Positions 1-8,920 of a DNA stretch of 44,198 bases are shown piece by piece. The notes below the pieces were generated by a model that saw only the letters and a list, made by a program, of their open reading frames with translations, was not told the DNA's origin and did no database searches. The stretch is from Mesorhizobium sp. M7A.F.Ca.US.008.03.1.1 (lineage in GTDB: Bacteria > Pseudomonadota > Alphaproteobacteria > Rhizobiales > Rhizobiaceae): positions 1 to 44,198 of the forward strand of contig NZ_RZRU01000036.1 of assembly GCF_003997495.1 (NCBI RefSeq), given 5' to 3'. How positions within the stretch are numbered: position 1 is the stretch's first letter; each line of letters opens with the position of its first letter. Both the position numbers and the translations under genes were made by a program.

Positions 1-1
1 G

Positions 2-292
2 AACCATTCGACGGCAGGCAGAAACAGGCTTGGCGTGATTACCCGCGCTGGCGACGAGATGCTTCGAAGCGTGCTGGTGGCGGGCGCCACTGCCCTCATC
101 CAGCACATGCGGCGCGGCAGCAAACGGCGCTGGCCATGGCTGGAGGCGCTGCTGGCGCGCAAGGCCTTCAAGCTAGCAGCGGTGGCGCTGGCCAACAAGT
201 TGGCGCGCATCGCCTGGAAACTGATGGTGAGCGGCGAGCATTATCGCCCTATCGCCAGTGCTCTCCCGGCGGCAGCGCCGGCGCAACTCTGA
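2..292 (+). CDS. IS110-family transposase, C-terminal end (cut by window edge)
   Basis: The frame is open from the first bases of the window and ends with TGA at 290-292. The peptide reads as the C-terminal part of an IS110/IS1111-type transposase (Transposase_20 region): a 'GRNRLGVITRAGDEMLRS' stretch, then a Leu/Ala-rich helix, then 'AAVALANKLARIAWKLM', which is the usual end of these enzymes. IS110 enzymes pair a RuvC-like DEDD N-terminal domain with a serine-recombinase-like C-terminal domain. Only the latter part is visible, so it cannot be said whether the element is intact. The GTG at 35 is only an internal valine; the true start lies upstream of the window. Confidence 0.75.
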   Translation, partial: NHSTAGRNRLGVITRAGDEMLRSVLVAGATALIQHMRRGSKRRWPWLEALLARKAFKLAAVALANKLARIAWKLMVSGEHYRPIASALPAAAPAQL

Positions 293-632
293 CAAACCCA
301 AAGAATTCGGCGTCGGGTTAACGGCGACGCCGAAGGCCGGAACTTGCAAGCAAAGGAAGAGATGGTTTGATCGGTCGAACCGGGACAGGCGGGACACTCC
401 GAGGTGCTCACCGGCAGACAATGCCGCGTACGTGTTTGGAACTCGCCGTCGCGCAAGCCCATCTTGGCCAGCGGTCACTATGCCCGCACAAAAAGGCCGG
501 ACATATGAGCGCAAGCGATCCGACAAACAATCAATTCCAGCCCTTGCAGGCAGGGGGCCGTCCACATATGAGCACCGGAAGCGCAGGGAACCGCCGTTTG
601 CAGACCGGCATCACCTGAATATCAACACACCC
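293..632. other. Gene-poor stretch downstream of the IS110 tail
   Basis: No convincing gene was found in these 340 bases. It probably includes the right end of the IS110 element, but that family lacks clear terminal inverted repeats, so the boundary cannot be placed. A small hairpin (8-bp perfect arms 308-315 and 325-332) follows the transposase stop and could end its transcript; it has no T-run. The 10-mer acatatgagc occurs twice, at 501-510 and 564-573. Open frames on both strands here have no recognisable protein features. Confidence 0.5.
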
Positions 633-845
633 TTAGAAGTCGCTGGTCAGGCCCTTTACCTCCCAGTCGCCGTAGCGCCCTGGCTCCTTGCCGCCTCGGC
701 CGCCGATCTCCTTCGGCAGCGCGGCCTCCTTTTCCAGATACTTCACACGCCTTGCTTCGGCTTCCGCGAGCGCGCGTCTGGCTTCCGGTGTCAACGCCTT
801 TGGCTCGACGCCGTCGGCCTCTATTTTACTGGTCTCGTCGTTCAT
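633..845 (-). CDS. DUF1674 protein (SDHAF4-like succinate dehydrogenase assembly factor)
   Basis: This is a 70-residue protein. Its C-terminal 26 residues, ending 'KEPGRYGDWEVKGLTSDF', are the DUF1674 signature. The eukaryotic member, SDHAF4/Sdh8, helps assemble succinate dehydrogenase by chaperoning the flavinated SdhA subunit. Alphaproteobacterial homologues are short like this one and are presumed to act likewise in the cytoplasm. The N-terminal half is charged and Ala/Glu-rich, probably helical. The gene is divergent from htpX across 105 bases that must hold both promoters. The family call is strong; the SDH role here is inferred from homology, since no sdh genes lie nearby. Confidence 0.85.
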   Translation of the reverse strand: MNDETSKIEADGVEPKALTPEARRALAEAEARRVKYLEKEAALPKEIGGRGGKEPGRYGDWEVKGLTSDF

Positions 846-950
846 GCGATATTTCCAGCGGATTGAAACAGGAACCGGTGTTTCCCATCATATAGCCATG
901 AGCCCACGACGATCGACCCCTTTTCGCTATCCCCCGGACAGGAGCAGACG

Positions 951-1961
951 ATGAACACCATCCGCACCGCCATGCTTCTTGCCGCGATGACCGCGCTGTT
1001 CATGGGCGTCGGCTTTTTGATCGGCGGAACCGGAGGCATGATGATCGCCTTTCTGTTCGCCGCCGGCACCAATCTGTTCAGCTACTGGAACGCCGACAAG
1101 ATGGTGCTGTCGATGAACCGTGCCGTCGAGGTCGACGAAAGGAACGCACCCGAATATTACGCCATCGTCCAGGCAATGGCCAAACAGGCCGGTCTGCCGA
1201 TGCCGAAGACCTATCTGATCGACAACCCGCAGCCGAACGCCTTTGCCACCGGCCGCAATCCGCAGAACGCGGCGGTGGCTGCCTCCACCGGCCTGTTGCA
1301 GGCGCTGACGCCTGAAGAGGTCGCAGCGGTCATGGCGCACGAGCTCGCCCATGTGCAGCACCGCGACACGCTCACCATGACGATCGTCGCCACCTTTGCC
1401 GGCGCCATCTCGATGCTCGGCAATTTCGCCTTCTTTTTCAGTGGCAATCGCGACAACAATCCCTTCGGCTTTGTCGGCGTGCTGGCGGCGATGATCGTAG
1501 CGCCCTTTGCAGCGATGGTCGTGCAGATGGCGGTCAGCCGCACCCGCGAATACGAGGCCGACCGGCGCGGCGCCAAAATCTGTGGACACCCGCTCTGGCT
1601 GGCATCGGCGCTTGACAAGATCGCCCGCGGCGCCGAACGCATCCGCAACCCCGATGCCGAGCGCAATCCCGCGACCGCGCATCTCTTCATCATCAATCCT
1701 CTTCACGGCGAGCGCATGGACAGCCTGTTCTCCACCCACCCCGCCACTGAGAACCGCATCGCAGCCTTGCAGGCGATGGCGCGCGACATGGCCGACAGCG
1801 AAACACCGCGCCAGGCCCCAACGCCACGCCAGGCGGACGAACAGCGGCCATCCGGCCCGTGGGGCCAGGCAGCGCAGCTCGAGCAGCCGACCGAGCCCGC
1901 CAAGCCCAAATCCAACCCATGGGGTCGCAATCCGACCGGGCCCAAGGGCCGGTGGTCGTGA
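951..1961 (+). CDS. htpX: Zinc metalloprotease HtpX
   Basis: This is a 336-residue M48-family membrane protease that degrades misfolded membrane proteins in envelope stress. Two N-terminal hydrophobic segments (about residues 5-25 and 28-45) precede the zinc motif HELAH (H130, E131, H134). Further membrane segments span about 145-163 and 172-195. 'SRTREYEAD' supplies the third zinc ligand, probably E200. The C-terminal 50 residues are Pro/Gln-rich and low in complexity. The ATG at 951 follows a purine-rich ribosome site (ggagcag). The stop codon overlaps the proposed GTG start of rsmB, so the two are probably co-transcribed and translationally coupled. Confidence 0.95.
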   Translation: MNTIRTAMLLAAMTALFMGVGFLIGGTGGMMIAFLFAAGTNLFSYWNADKMVLSMNRAVEVDERNAPEYYAIVQAMAKQAGLPMPKTYLIDNPQPNAFATGRNPQNAAVAASTGLLQALTPEEVAAVMAHELAHVQHRDTLTMTIVATFAGAISMLGNFAFFFSGNRDNNPFGFVGVLAAMIVAPFAAMVVQMAVSRTREYEADRRGAKICGHPLWLASALDKIARGAERIRNPDAERNPATAHLFIINPLHGERMDSLFSTHPATENRIAALQAMARDMADSETPRQAPTPRQADEQRPSGPWGQAAQLEQPTEPAKPKSNPWGRNPTGPKGRWS

Positions 1962-3346
1962 GCGTGGCGGACAGAGGACCTCGACGCACGGTTTCAGGCG
2001 ATCAGGAACACAGGGACGGCGGCGACTTCGTTGCCGGCCTCGCCGCCCGCAAGGCGGCGGCGCGTCTGCTTGCCGCCGTCATCGACGCCAGGACCCCGCT
2101 TGACGGCCTGACCGATCACGAAAACGGCCATCCGCAATACAAGGCGCTCGATTTGCGCGATCGCGGCCTCGTCCGCGCCATTCTGGTCACAGCGCTGCGC
2201 TATCGCATGACCATATCAGGGCTGCTGGCGCGGCGCGTGGAAAAGCCGCTGCCGCCCAACGCCACCGCTTTGTCGCACATATTGCATGTGGCGGCGGCCC
2301 AGATCCTCTTCCTCGATATTCCCGACAGCGCCGCCGTCGACATTGCGGTGACCCACGCCAAGTCCGATCCGCGCACGCAGCGTTTTTCCGGCCTCGTCAA
2401 TGGCGTTCTGCGCACGTTGGCACGGGCCAAGGAAACGGAATTGCCTGCCGCCCTTGCCGCCACCGACGAGGCGCCCAAATGGTTTTCCGACCGGCTGAAG
2501 ACCACCTACGGCAACGAGAAGGCCGGACAGATCCTCGAAGCGCATCGCGTTGAGGCGCCGGTCGACTTCTCGGTCAAGGCCGATCCGGGACTCTGGGCGG
2601 AAAAGCTCGGCGGCATCGTCCTGCAGACAGGCACGGTGCGGGTCGAGAATCTTATCGGTCCTGTCACTGAATTGCCTGGCTTTGCCGAGGGCGCCTGGTG
2701 GGTCCAGGACGCCGCGGCCAGCCTGCCCGCCCGGCTGTTCGGCGATGTCACGGGATTGCGGGTTGCCGATCTCTGCGCCGCGCCCGGCGGCAAGACCGCA
2801 CAGCTGATCGTTGCCGGCGCGAAGGTCACCGCCGTCGACACGTCAAAAAACCGGCTCGTGCGGCTGACGCAGAATCTCGACCGTCTCGGCCTGTCGGCCG
2901 AAATCGTCCAGGCCGACCTGCTCAAATATGAGCCGGAAGAACTGTTCGACGCTGTTCTCCTCGACGCGCCCTGCTCGTCGACCGGAACGGTGCGGCGCCA
3001 TCCCGATGTGCCATGGACCAAGACGGCGGCCGATGTGGAGAAACTGGCCGACCTGCAACGCAGGCTGCTCGCCCGCACTGTGACGCTGGTGAAGCCCGGC
3101 GGCAGGATCGTCTTTTCCAACTGTTCGCTCGATCCGCTCGAAGGCGAGAATCTCTATCGCGCCTTTCTGGCCGGCACGCCTGAAATCAGCAACGATCCGT
3201 TGCGGCAAGGCGAGATCGCCGGCATCGATCCGTTCCTGACGCCGCAAGGCACGCTGCGCACCACGCCCGCCGACCTGGACCTCGGCGCGCCGGAACGCTC
3301 GGGCCTCGACGGCTTCTTCGCCGCTCGCATGCGGCGAGCCGGCTAG
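1958..3346 (+). CDS. rsmB: RsmB-like 16S rRNA (cytosine-5) methyltransferase
   Basis: This is a 462-residue Sun/Fmu-type enzyme expected to methylate a cytosine of 16S rRNA (C967 in E. coli) using S-adenosylmethionine. A NusB-like RNA-binding domain covers about residues 20-165 and the methyltransferase domain follows. Motif I is 'CAAPGGKTAQL' (A274 onward). Motif IV is 'DAPCSSTG' with C339, and motif VI is 'SNCS' with C389. The 50-residue spacing of the two cysteines equals that of the E. coli pair (C325/C375). The usual TCS of motif VI is NCS here, but the cysteine is kept. The open frame extends back to 1859 inside htpX; the GTG at 1958, in a GTGA overlap with the htpX stop, gives a normal family length. 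Confidence 0.92.
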   Translation: MSVADRGPRRTVSGDQEHRDGGDFVAGLAARKAAARLLAAVIDARTPLDGLTDHENGHPQYKALDLRDRGLVRAILVTALRYRMTISGLLARRVEKPLPPNATALSHILHVAAAQILFLDIPDSAAVDIAVTHAKSDPRTQRFSGLVNGVLRTLARAKETELPAALAATDEAPKWFSDRLKTTYGNEKAGQILEAHRVEAPVDFSVKADPGLWAEKLGGIVLQTGTVRVENLIGPVTELPGFAEGAWWVQDAAASLPARLFGDVTGLRVADLCAAPGGKTAQLIVAGAKVTAVDTSKNRLVRLTQNLDRLGLSAEIVQADLLKYEPEELFDAVLLDAPCSSTGTVRRHPDVPWTKTAADVEKLADLQRRLLARTVTLVKPGGRIVFSNCSLDPLEGENLYRAFLAGTPEISNDPLRQGEIAGIDPFLTPQGTLRTTPADLDLGAPERSGLDGFFAARMRRAG

Positions 3347-3493
3347 GGATTGAACTGCCGGATTTACTGACTTTTTAGGCAGGTTCGGAGGCAGAACCAG
3401 GTGAGCCGGCCCGGGCTCGTGGAATTCGCCTTCGCACGAATCGTGCAATCATGTAGACTCGACGCCGGGGTAAGAGGACGACCAGGAGGGGTT

Positions 3494-5218
3494 TTGGCAC
3501 TTGCTGCCAGCAGCACGACGCGTCTGTGGACGCTTGTCGCGAAGGAGTTCTGGCGCAAAACGCGCCGGCGCCTGCGCGCCGGGCCTGTCTATCGCTGGCG
3601 CTATTCCGGCCGCACGCCGGAACGAGTGCTGATCGCACCGCCGGACCTGCGCCTCGCCGACCCGCAGATCGCACTCGAGATCTATTACGGCCGCTATCCC
3701 CTGTCGGGGCATCTGGTCGAGACCGGCGGCAAGTCGCCTTTCCAGATCCACGTACCCAATCACGGCTGGCAGAAGACGCTGCACGGCTTTCGCTGGCTGC
3801 GCCACATGCGCGCCGCCGGCACCGAGCTTGCCGCCGCCAATGCCCGCGCCCTGGTCTCCGACTGGATCACCATGCATGGCAGCCATATTTCCGGCATCGC
3901 CTGGGAGCCCGGCACGACGGCCAAGCGCATCATCGCCTGGTTGCAGCACTCCTCGGTCGTATTGCAGGGCGCCGAGTTCCCTTTCTACCGCGCCTTCCTG
4001 AAGTCGGTTGCCATCCAGATCCGCTACCTCAGGTCGATGGCGCGCGAAATGCCCGACGGCAAGGACAGGCTGCGGGCCCGCATCGCGCTCGCCTTCGCTG
4101 CCTTGTCCCTGCCGGCGCCGGCATCGGCGCTGCGTGGCGCGACCCGCAATCTTGCCGAGGAACTCGACCGCCAGATCCTCGCCGATGGCGGGCACATTTC
4201 GCGCAATCCGATGGTCGTCCTGGAAATCCTCGCCGACCTTCTGCCGCTGCGCCAGACCTATGCCAACCAGGCGGAAACGCCGCCGCAGGCGCTGATCGGC
4301 GCCATCGACCGCATGCTGCCGGCGCTGCGCTTCTTCCGCCATCAGGATGGCAGCCTCGCCCGCTTCAACGGCATGGGCGCCACCATCCACGACCGCATCG
4401 CCACCATCCTGCGCCACGACGACACCGCTGGCGCGCCGCTGCTGCATGCGCCGCATTCCGGCTATGAGCGCCTGTCGATGGGCGGCACCACGGTCATCGC
4501 CGACACCGGCCCGCCGCCGCCGGTCGACGTGTCCAATGCCGCACATGCCAGCTGTCTCGCCTTCGAACTGTCGTCAGGGCGCCAGCATTACATCGTCAAT
4601 GCCGGCATCGACACCTATGGCGCGGCTGAATTCCGGCCGCTGGCGCGCGCCACTGCCGCGCACTCGACCGCCACCATCAACGACACTTCGTCGGCGCGCT
4701 TCAGCCATTCGTTGCGCGTCAACGACCTGCTCGGTTCGCCGCTGATCGGCGGCCCGCAGCATGTGCAGTGCAAGCGCATCGACCAGAAGGGCATTCAGGG
4801 CTTCATCGCCCGCCATGACGGCTATGTCCCGCGCTTCGGCTTCCTGCATGAGCGCGAGCTGAAACTGTCGTCGAACGGCAATGTGCTGGCCGGCCGGGAC
4901 CGCTTCCAGCGGCCCGGCAATGCGGCGATCCGCAACAATGGCCGCGACTTCGTCACCGTCCGCTTCCACGTTCATCCCGACGTCAACCTTTTGCAGGACG
5001 AGCATGACCGCCTGGTGCTGGCCGCCGATCAGGCCGACACCTGGGTGTTCACATCAGCCGAAGTGGTGCCGGAAGTCGAGGAATCGATCTATTTCGCCGG
5101 CCTTGGCGGCCCGCGCCGCAGCCGCCAGATCGTGCTTGCCTTCAAGGCCTCGGAAGTCGCCGAAGTTCACTGGCAGCTGACCCGCACCAGCATCGCCGGT
5201 TATCCGGAAAACAACTGA
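3494..5218 (+). CDS. Heparinase II/III family protein
   Basis: This protein of about 574 residues has an all-helical N-terminal toroid region (about residues 60-290) and a C-terminal beta-sandwich region matching the heparinase II/III family (about 310-530). Family members are polysaccharide lyases acting on uronate-containing glycans; the substrate here is unknown. No signal peptide is visible: the N-terminus is Arg/Lys-rich ('KEFWRKTRRRLRAG'). The frame is open from GTG 3401, but the TTG at 3494 is preferred because an AGGAGG site lies at 3484-3489 just before it and the conserved sequence begins soon after. The gene lies between rsmB and purH on the same strand, with 147 bases before it. 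Confidence 0.85.
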   Translation: MALAASSTTRLWTLVAKEFWRKTRRRLRAGPVYRWRYSGRTPERVLIAPPDLRLADPQIALEIYYGRYPLSGHLVETGGKSPFQIHVPNHGWQKTLHGFRWLRHMRAAGTELAAANARALVSDWITMHGSHISGIAWEPGTTAKRIIAWLQHSSVVLQGAEFPFYRAFLKSVAIQIRYLRSMAREMPDGKDRLRARIALAFAALSLPAPASALRGATRNLAEELDRQILADGGHISRNPMVVLEILADLLPLRQTYANQAETPPQALIGAIDRMLPALRFFRHQDGSLARFNGMGATIHDRIATILRHDDTAGAPLLHAPHSGYERLSMGGTTVIADTGPPPPVDVSNAAHASCLAFELSSGRQHYIVNAGIDTYGAAEFRPLARATAAHSTATINDTSSARFSHSLRVNDLLGSPLIGGPQHVQCKRIDQKGIQGFIARHDGYVPRFGFLHERELKLSSNGNVLAGRDRFQRPGNAAIRNNGRDFVTVRFHVHPDVNLLQDEHDRLVLAADQADTWVFTSAEVVPEVEESIYFAGLGGPRRSRQIVLAFKASEVAEVHWQLTRTSIAGYPENN

Positions 5219-5225
5219 TCATATC

Positions 5226-5270
5226 GAGCATGATGCCGAAAAGCTGCCTACTTTTCGGATAACACCATGC
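5226..5270. repeat. Rhizobial-type intergenic palindrome
   Basis: An imperfect inverted repeat lies between the heparinase-like gene and purH. The left arm gcatgatgccgaaaag (5228-5243) pairs imperfectly with the right arm cttttcggataacaccatgc (5251-5270). The arrangement, catgat-ccgaaaag then cttttcgg-atcatgc, is that of a short palindromic element widespread between genes in Rhizobiales. In RNA it would form a long hairpin and could stop transcription from upstream or stabilise the heparinase mRNA. Confidence 0.65.
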
Positions 5271-5370
5271 CGCAAACAAACAGCCTGGCGGCGCTTCCGG
5301 TTTGATTTCCTGATGTCATGTGCTACGGGCGCGGGCATCCATCACACCAGTCGTGAAAGGCCGCCAGCCC

Positions 5371-6987
5371 ATGGCCGTCGCCGCCAAGAACATTCCCGCA
5401 CCAGACCTTGTTCCCGTGCGTCGCGCCTTGCTCTCCGTTTTCGACAAAACCGGCCTGATCGATTTCGCCAAAGCGCTGGCAGCCGCAGGCGTAGAGCTGG
5501 TCTCGACCGGCGGGACGGCAAAGGCGATCACTGAAGCAGGCCTGGCGGTGCGCGACGTCTCCGAGCTCACCGGCTTTCCCGAGATCATGGATGGCCGCGT
5601 CAAGACCTTGCATCCCATCGTGCATGGCGCGCTGCTTGGCGTGCGCGACGATCCTGAGCATTCCGCGGCAATGCGCAAATACGGCATCGAACCGATCGAT
5701 CTCGTCGTCTCCAATCTCTATCCGTTCGAGGAGGTCCGCCGCTCCGGCGCCGACTATGCGTCGATCGTCGAGAACATCGACATTGGCGGGCCGGCGATGA
5801 TCCGCGCCTCGGCCAAGAACCACGCCTATGTCGCCATCGTCACCGATCCCGGCGACTATGCCTCGGTGCTGAACGCGCTGGAGATGAACATCGGCTCGCT
5901 GTCGCTGGATTTCCGCAAGAAGCTGGCGGCCAAGGCCTTCGCCCGCACCGCCACCTATGACGCGGCGATCTCCGGCTGGTTCGCCGAAGCGCTCGAGATC
6001 GAACACCCGATGTGGCGCGCCTTTGGCGGCAGGCTGGTCGAGGTGATGCGTTATGGCGAGAACCCGCATCAGAGCGCTGGCTTCTATATCAATGGCGACA
6101 AGCGGCCGGGCGTCGCCACGGCGCGCCAGCTGCAGGGCAAGCAGCTGTCCTACAACAACATCAACGACACCGACGCCGCCTTCGAACTGGTCGGCGAGTT
6201 CGACCCCGACCGTTCCGCCGCCGTCGCCATTATCAAGCACGCCAACCCGTGCGGCGTTGCCGAAGGCACCTCGCTGAAGGCGGCCTACGCCAAGGCGCTG
6301 GCCTGCGATCCGGTCTCGGCCTTCGGCGGCATCATCGCCGTCAACCGCATCCTCGACGCCGAAGCCGCCGAGGAGATCGTCAAGACCTTCACCGAGGTGA
6401 TCATCGCGCCCGGCGCCACCGACGAGGCAGCGGCCATCGTCGCGGCGAAGAAGAATTTGCGCCTGCTGGTCACAGGTGGGCTGCCGGACCCGCGCACGCC
6501 GGGCACGACGGTCAAATCCGTCGCCGGCGGCCTGCTCATCCAGGGCCGGGACAACGCCGTCGTCGACGACCTCGAACTGAAAGTAATGACCAGGAGGGCG
6601 CCGACGCCGGCCGAAATGGCCGACCTGAAATTCGCCTTCCGCATCGCCAAGCACGTCAAGTCCAACGCCATCGTCTATGTCAGGGACGGCGCCACCGTCG
6701 GTATCGGCGCCGGCCAGATGAGCCGGGTCGATTCCTCACGCATCGCCGCCCGCAAGGCACTCGACGCCGCCGAGGCAGCGGGCCTCGCCGAACCGCTGAC
6801 CAAGGGCTCGGTCGTCGCCTCCGACGCCTTCTTCCCCTTCGCCGACGGATTGCTGTCGGCGATCGCCGCCGGCGCCACTGCCGTCATCCAGCCGGGTGGC
6901 TCGATGAACGACAAGGACGTCATCGCCGCTGCCGACGAGCACGGCATCGCCATGGTGTTTACGGGGATCAGGCATTTTAGGCATTGA
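5371..6987 (+). CDS. purH: Bifunctional AICAR formyltransferase / IMP cyclohydrolase PurH
   Basis: This 538-residue cytoplasmic enzyme catalyses the last two steps of de novo purine synthesis, AICAR to FAICAR and then IMP. The N-terminal MGS-like cyclohydrolase domain (about 1-145) contains 'ELVSTGGTAKAI' and 'GRVKTLHPIVHGALL'. The C-terminal transformylase domain carries the catalytic Lys-His pair in 'IIKHANPCGVAEG' (K289, H290), and the chain ends 'VFTGIRHFRH', typical of PurH. The frame is open back to 5320, but the ATG at 5371 gives the normal family start. A strong hairpin follows the stop, so purH probably ends its transcription unit. Confidence 0.96.
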   Translation: MAVAAKNIPAPDLVPVRRALLSVFDKTGLIDFAKALAAAGVELVSTGGTAKAITEAGLAVRDVSELTGFPEIMDGRVKTLHPIVHGALLGVRDDPEHSAAMRKYGIEPIDLVVSNLYPFEEVRRSGADYASIVENIDIGGPAMIRASAKNHAYVAIVTDPGDYASVLNALEMNIGSLSLDFRKKLAAKAFARTATYDAAISGWFAEALEIEHPMWRAFGGRLVEVMRYGENPHQSAGFYINGDKRPGVATARQLQGKQLSYNNINDTDAAFELVGEFDPDRSAAVAIIKHANPCGVAEGTSLKAAYAKALACDPVSAFGGIIAVNRILDAEAAEEIVKTFTEVIIAPGATDEAAAIVAAKKNLRLLVTGGLPDPRTPGTTVKSVAGGLLIQGRDNAVVDDLELKVMTRRAPTPAEMADLKFAFRIAKHVKSNAIVYVRDGATVGIGAGQMSRVDSSRIAARKALDAAEAAGLAEPLTKGSVVASDAFFPFADGLLSAIAAGATAVIQPGGSMNDKDVIAAADEHGIAMVFTGIRHFRH

Positions 6988-6991
6988 GGCC

Positions 6992-7017
6992 CGAAAAGCC
7001 AATTGCTTGGCTTTTCG
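6992..7017 (+). terminator. Hairpin terminator after purH
   Basis: Perfect 10-bp arms, cgaaaagcca (6992-7001) and tggcttttcg (7008-7017), enclose a 6-base loop four bases after the purH stop. There is no long T-run beyond the stem, but the arm itself ends in four T residues. It most likely terminates purH transcription. Confidence 0.6.
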
Positions 7018-7082
7018 AGCTTCGAACGCCCTGAGCCTGCGAAGGGCCGGGCGTGGTTAGTCGATCCACCCTGCCGGGTCCC

Positions 7083-7155
7083 CGCTGCTTCGCAGCGTCC
7101 CGGCGTTCGCCGGCCTTTCATCGTGCCACTGGCACGATGAGTTCGCTTCGCGAAC
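7083..7155. repeat. Row of four abutting short hairpins
   Basis: Four perfect hairpins follow one another almost without a gap: 7083-7097 (5-bp stem), 7100-7113 (5-bp stem), 7118-7140 (10-bp stem tcatcgtgcc/ggcacgatga, 3-base loop) and 7141-7155 (6-bp stem gttcgc/gcgaac). The block lies between the convergent ends of purH and the MFS gene, has no coding character, and looks like a mosaic intergenic repeat. It may also act as a terminator for the MFS gene. Confidence 0.6.
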
Positions 7156-7187
7156 CGGCTGCTCACCCCACAAGGGGGAGGGTAACG

Positions 7188-8567
7188 TCACTCCGCCGGC
7201 CGGTCCGCCGGATAGGGCGTCTTGATCAGGATCGCCATGCCGATCCCGAGGAACAGCACGATCACCGCCATGCCGAGCCGCGCCGAGCCGCTGGCCAGGG
7301 TGACGGACGCGACCATGAACGGCGCCAGAAAACTGGTCGCCCGCCCGGCCAGCGCGTAAATGCCGAAATAACGGCCGGATTCTGCCGCCGTAACGCTGCG
7401 CGCCATGTAGGATCGCGACGACGCCTGCACCGGCCCGAAAGCCACGCCGATTAACAGGCCAAAGAAGATGTAGGCCTTTTCCGCCGCCGTGCCGAACAGG
7501 CCGCCGCTGTCCGGTCCAGGCATCATCCAGAGGCCGAATAAAGTATAGCCCGGTCCGGTCGAGACGATGCCGATCGTGGCAATGCTGAGCAGGACAAGCG
7601 AGATCATGACGATGGTTTTGGAGCCAAGCGCCGTGTCGAGGCGCGCTGCAACCAGGCAGCCGAAGATGGCGACGACGTTGAGAATGATGCCGAAAATACC
7701 GATTTCGGTGATCGACCAGTGGAACATCGCTGCTGCGAAAGTGCCACCCAACGCCAGCAGCGCGTTGACACCGTCCTGATAGATCATGCGGGCGACGAGG
7801 AAGCGGAAGATGCCGCTGCGCTTGCGCACCTCCCCCAGTGTCACTTTCAGCTCCGCCAACCCCTCTCGCACCGCAGGGCCGATCGGCAGGCCCTTGATGG
7901 CATCGGGGGTGAAAAAGAACATCGGCAGGATGAACAGGAAGTACCAGCCGGCTGACAAAGGCCCGGTTGCGCGCGCATCCTCGCCGAGCTTTGGGTCGAG
8001 TCCGAAGAGCGGGTCGATGCCGATGATCGTCTTGCCGGTCTCCGGCGAACCGGCCAGGCAGGCGACGACGAAGATCAGCGCGATCATGCCGCCGAGATAG
8101 CCAAGGCCCCAGGCCATGTTGGAGATCCGGCCGATCTCGCTCTTCGGCACCAGGCGCGGCATCATCGAATCGTTGAACACGGTCGAAAACTCGGCCGCAA
8201 CCGACGCCAGCGAGAAAAACAGCACGACCAGGAAAAGGTTCGAACCGGGGGCCGCGAACCAAAGCAGGCAAAGGCAAGTGACCTTGACCGCGGCAAAGAA
8301 TGCGATCCAAGGCTTGCGCGGTCCGGTCTGGTCGGCGATCGAGCCGAGTATGGGCGACAGCACCGCAATGACAAGGCCGGCCGCGGCGATGCCATAGCCC
8401 CAGGCCGCCTGGCCGGTCTCCGGATCGCTCGCCATCCGCGACACGAAGTAAGGCCCGAAGATGAAGGTGGTGACGACGGTGAAGAACGGCTGCGCCGCCC
8501 AGTCGAACAGCATCCATCCCCAGATGCCGCGCCCGGACGCACGCTGCACTGTCTCTACCGTCATCAT
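7188..8567 (-). CDS. MFS transporter, UMF1 (Atg22-like) type
   Basis: This 459-residue membrane protein has about 12 hydrophobic segments. The N-terminal stretch 'WGWMLFDWAAQPFFTVVTTF', the 'GSIADQTGPRKPWI' loop and 'AEFSTVFNDSMMPRLVP' are typical of the UMF1/Atg22-like major facilitator subfamily. Atg22 exports amino acids from the yeast vacuole; bacterial substrates are largely unknown. Two adjacent ATG codons (8567, 8564) follow a GGGGG-containing ribosome site; the second is better spaced. The gene stands alone: it faces purH convergently and diverges from the TonB receptor gene across 353 bases. Confidence 0.85.
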   Translation of the reverse strand: MMTVETVQRASGRGIWGWMLFDWAAQPFFTVVTTFIFGPYFVSRMASDPETGQAAWGYGIAAAGLVIAVLSPILGSIADQTGPRKPWIAFFAAVKVTCLCLLWFAAPGSNLFLVVLFFSLASVAAEFSTVFNDSMMPRLVPKSEIGRISNMAWGLGYLGGMIALIFVVACLAGSPETGKTIIGIDPLFGLDPKLGEDARATGPLSAGWYFLFILPMFFFTPDAIKGLPIGPAVREGLAELKVTLGEVRKRSGIFRFLVARMIYQDGVNALLALGGTFAAAMFHWSITEIGIFGIILNVVAIFGCLVAARLDTALGSKTIVMISLVLLSIATIGIVSTGPGYTLFGLWMMPGPDSGGLFGTAAEKAYIFFGLLIGVAFGPVQASSRSYMARSVTAAESGRYFGIYALAGRATSFLAPFMVASVTLASGSARLGMAVIVLFLGIGMAILIKTPYPADRPAE

Positions 8568-8920
8568 GATCCCCCGGGCACCGGTTCCGTATCGGGCGCC
8601 ATGTCTGCATGTTTCATGCGCTCATGCAATGAACGAAGCTTGGTGCCGTCCCTTGCCCCTGCCGGGCGTTCACTGTTCGAAAGTCCAGCAATTGGCTTTC
8701 GTCCGCTACGCGGACCAAGCCGTTGTTTTTTCTCGTGAGGGGAAAGTCGGACGGAAGGTCTGACGCCGTCCTCCCCCCAGCTTCGCAGCGATTGCCACCG
8801 GCGCCGGATTTCTTGATTATTAAGTTGACTATTTTTGTCCGCTTTGACTTATTGCGCTCGCGCAGGGTCGGAAAGGTGACCGTCGAACTGCTTGATATTT
8901 GGTCTGACAGGGGATAAGAG
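8568..8920. other. Divergent intergenic region, MFS transporter / TonB receptor
   Basis: No credible gene was found in these 353 bases, though weak open frames exist on both strands. A small hairpin (gtccgc/gcggac) lies near 8700-8715. The right third is AT-rich for this genome and holds a possible promoter for the receptor. A canonical Irr-type (ICE) or RirA-type iron box was looked for and none could be supported. Confidence 0.5.
8825..8853 (+). promoter_or_regulatory. Candidate promoter for the TonB receptor gene
   Basis: TTGACT (8825-8830) is a good -35 box. Seventeen bases further on, CTTATT (8848-8853) is a weak match to the alphaproteobacterial -10 region. The pair sits about 70 bases before the receptor ATG in the most AT-rich part of the intergenic region. 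This is based on pattern only. Confidence 0.35.

Noticed and set aside
501..573. Two acatatgagc 10-mers as a target-site duplication of the IS110 element
   Set aside because: They lie only 53 bases apart on the same side of the transposase, and IS110 elements usually make no such duplication.
8568..8920. Possible Irr (ICE) or RirA iron box upstream of the receptor
   Set aside because: No match to the palindromic consensus could be found by eye; only a generic promoter is suggested.
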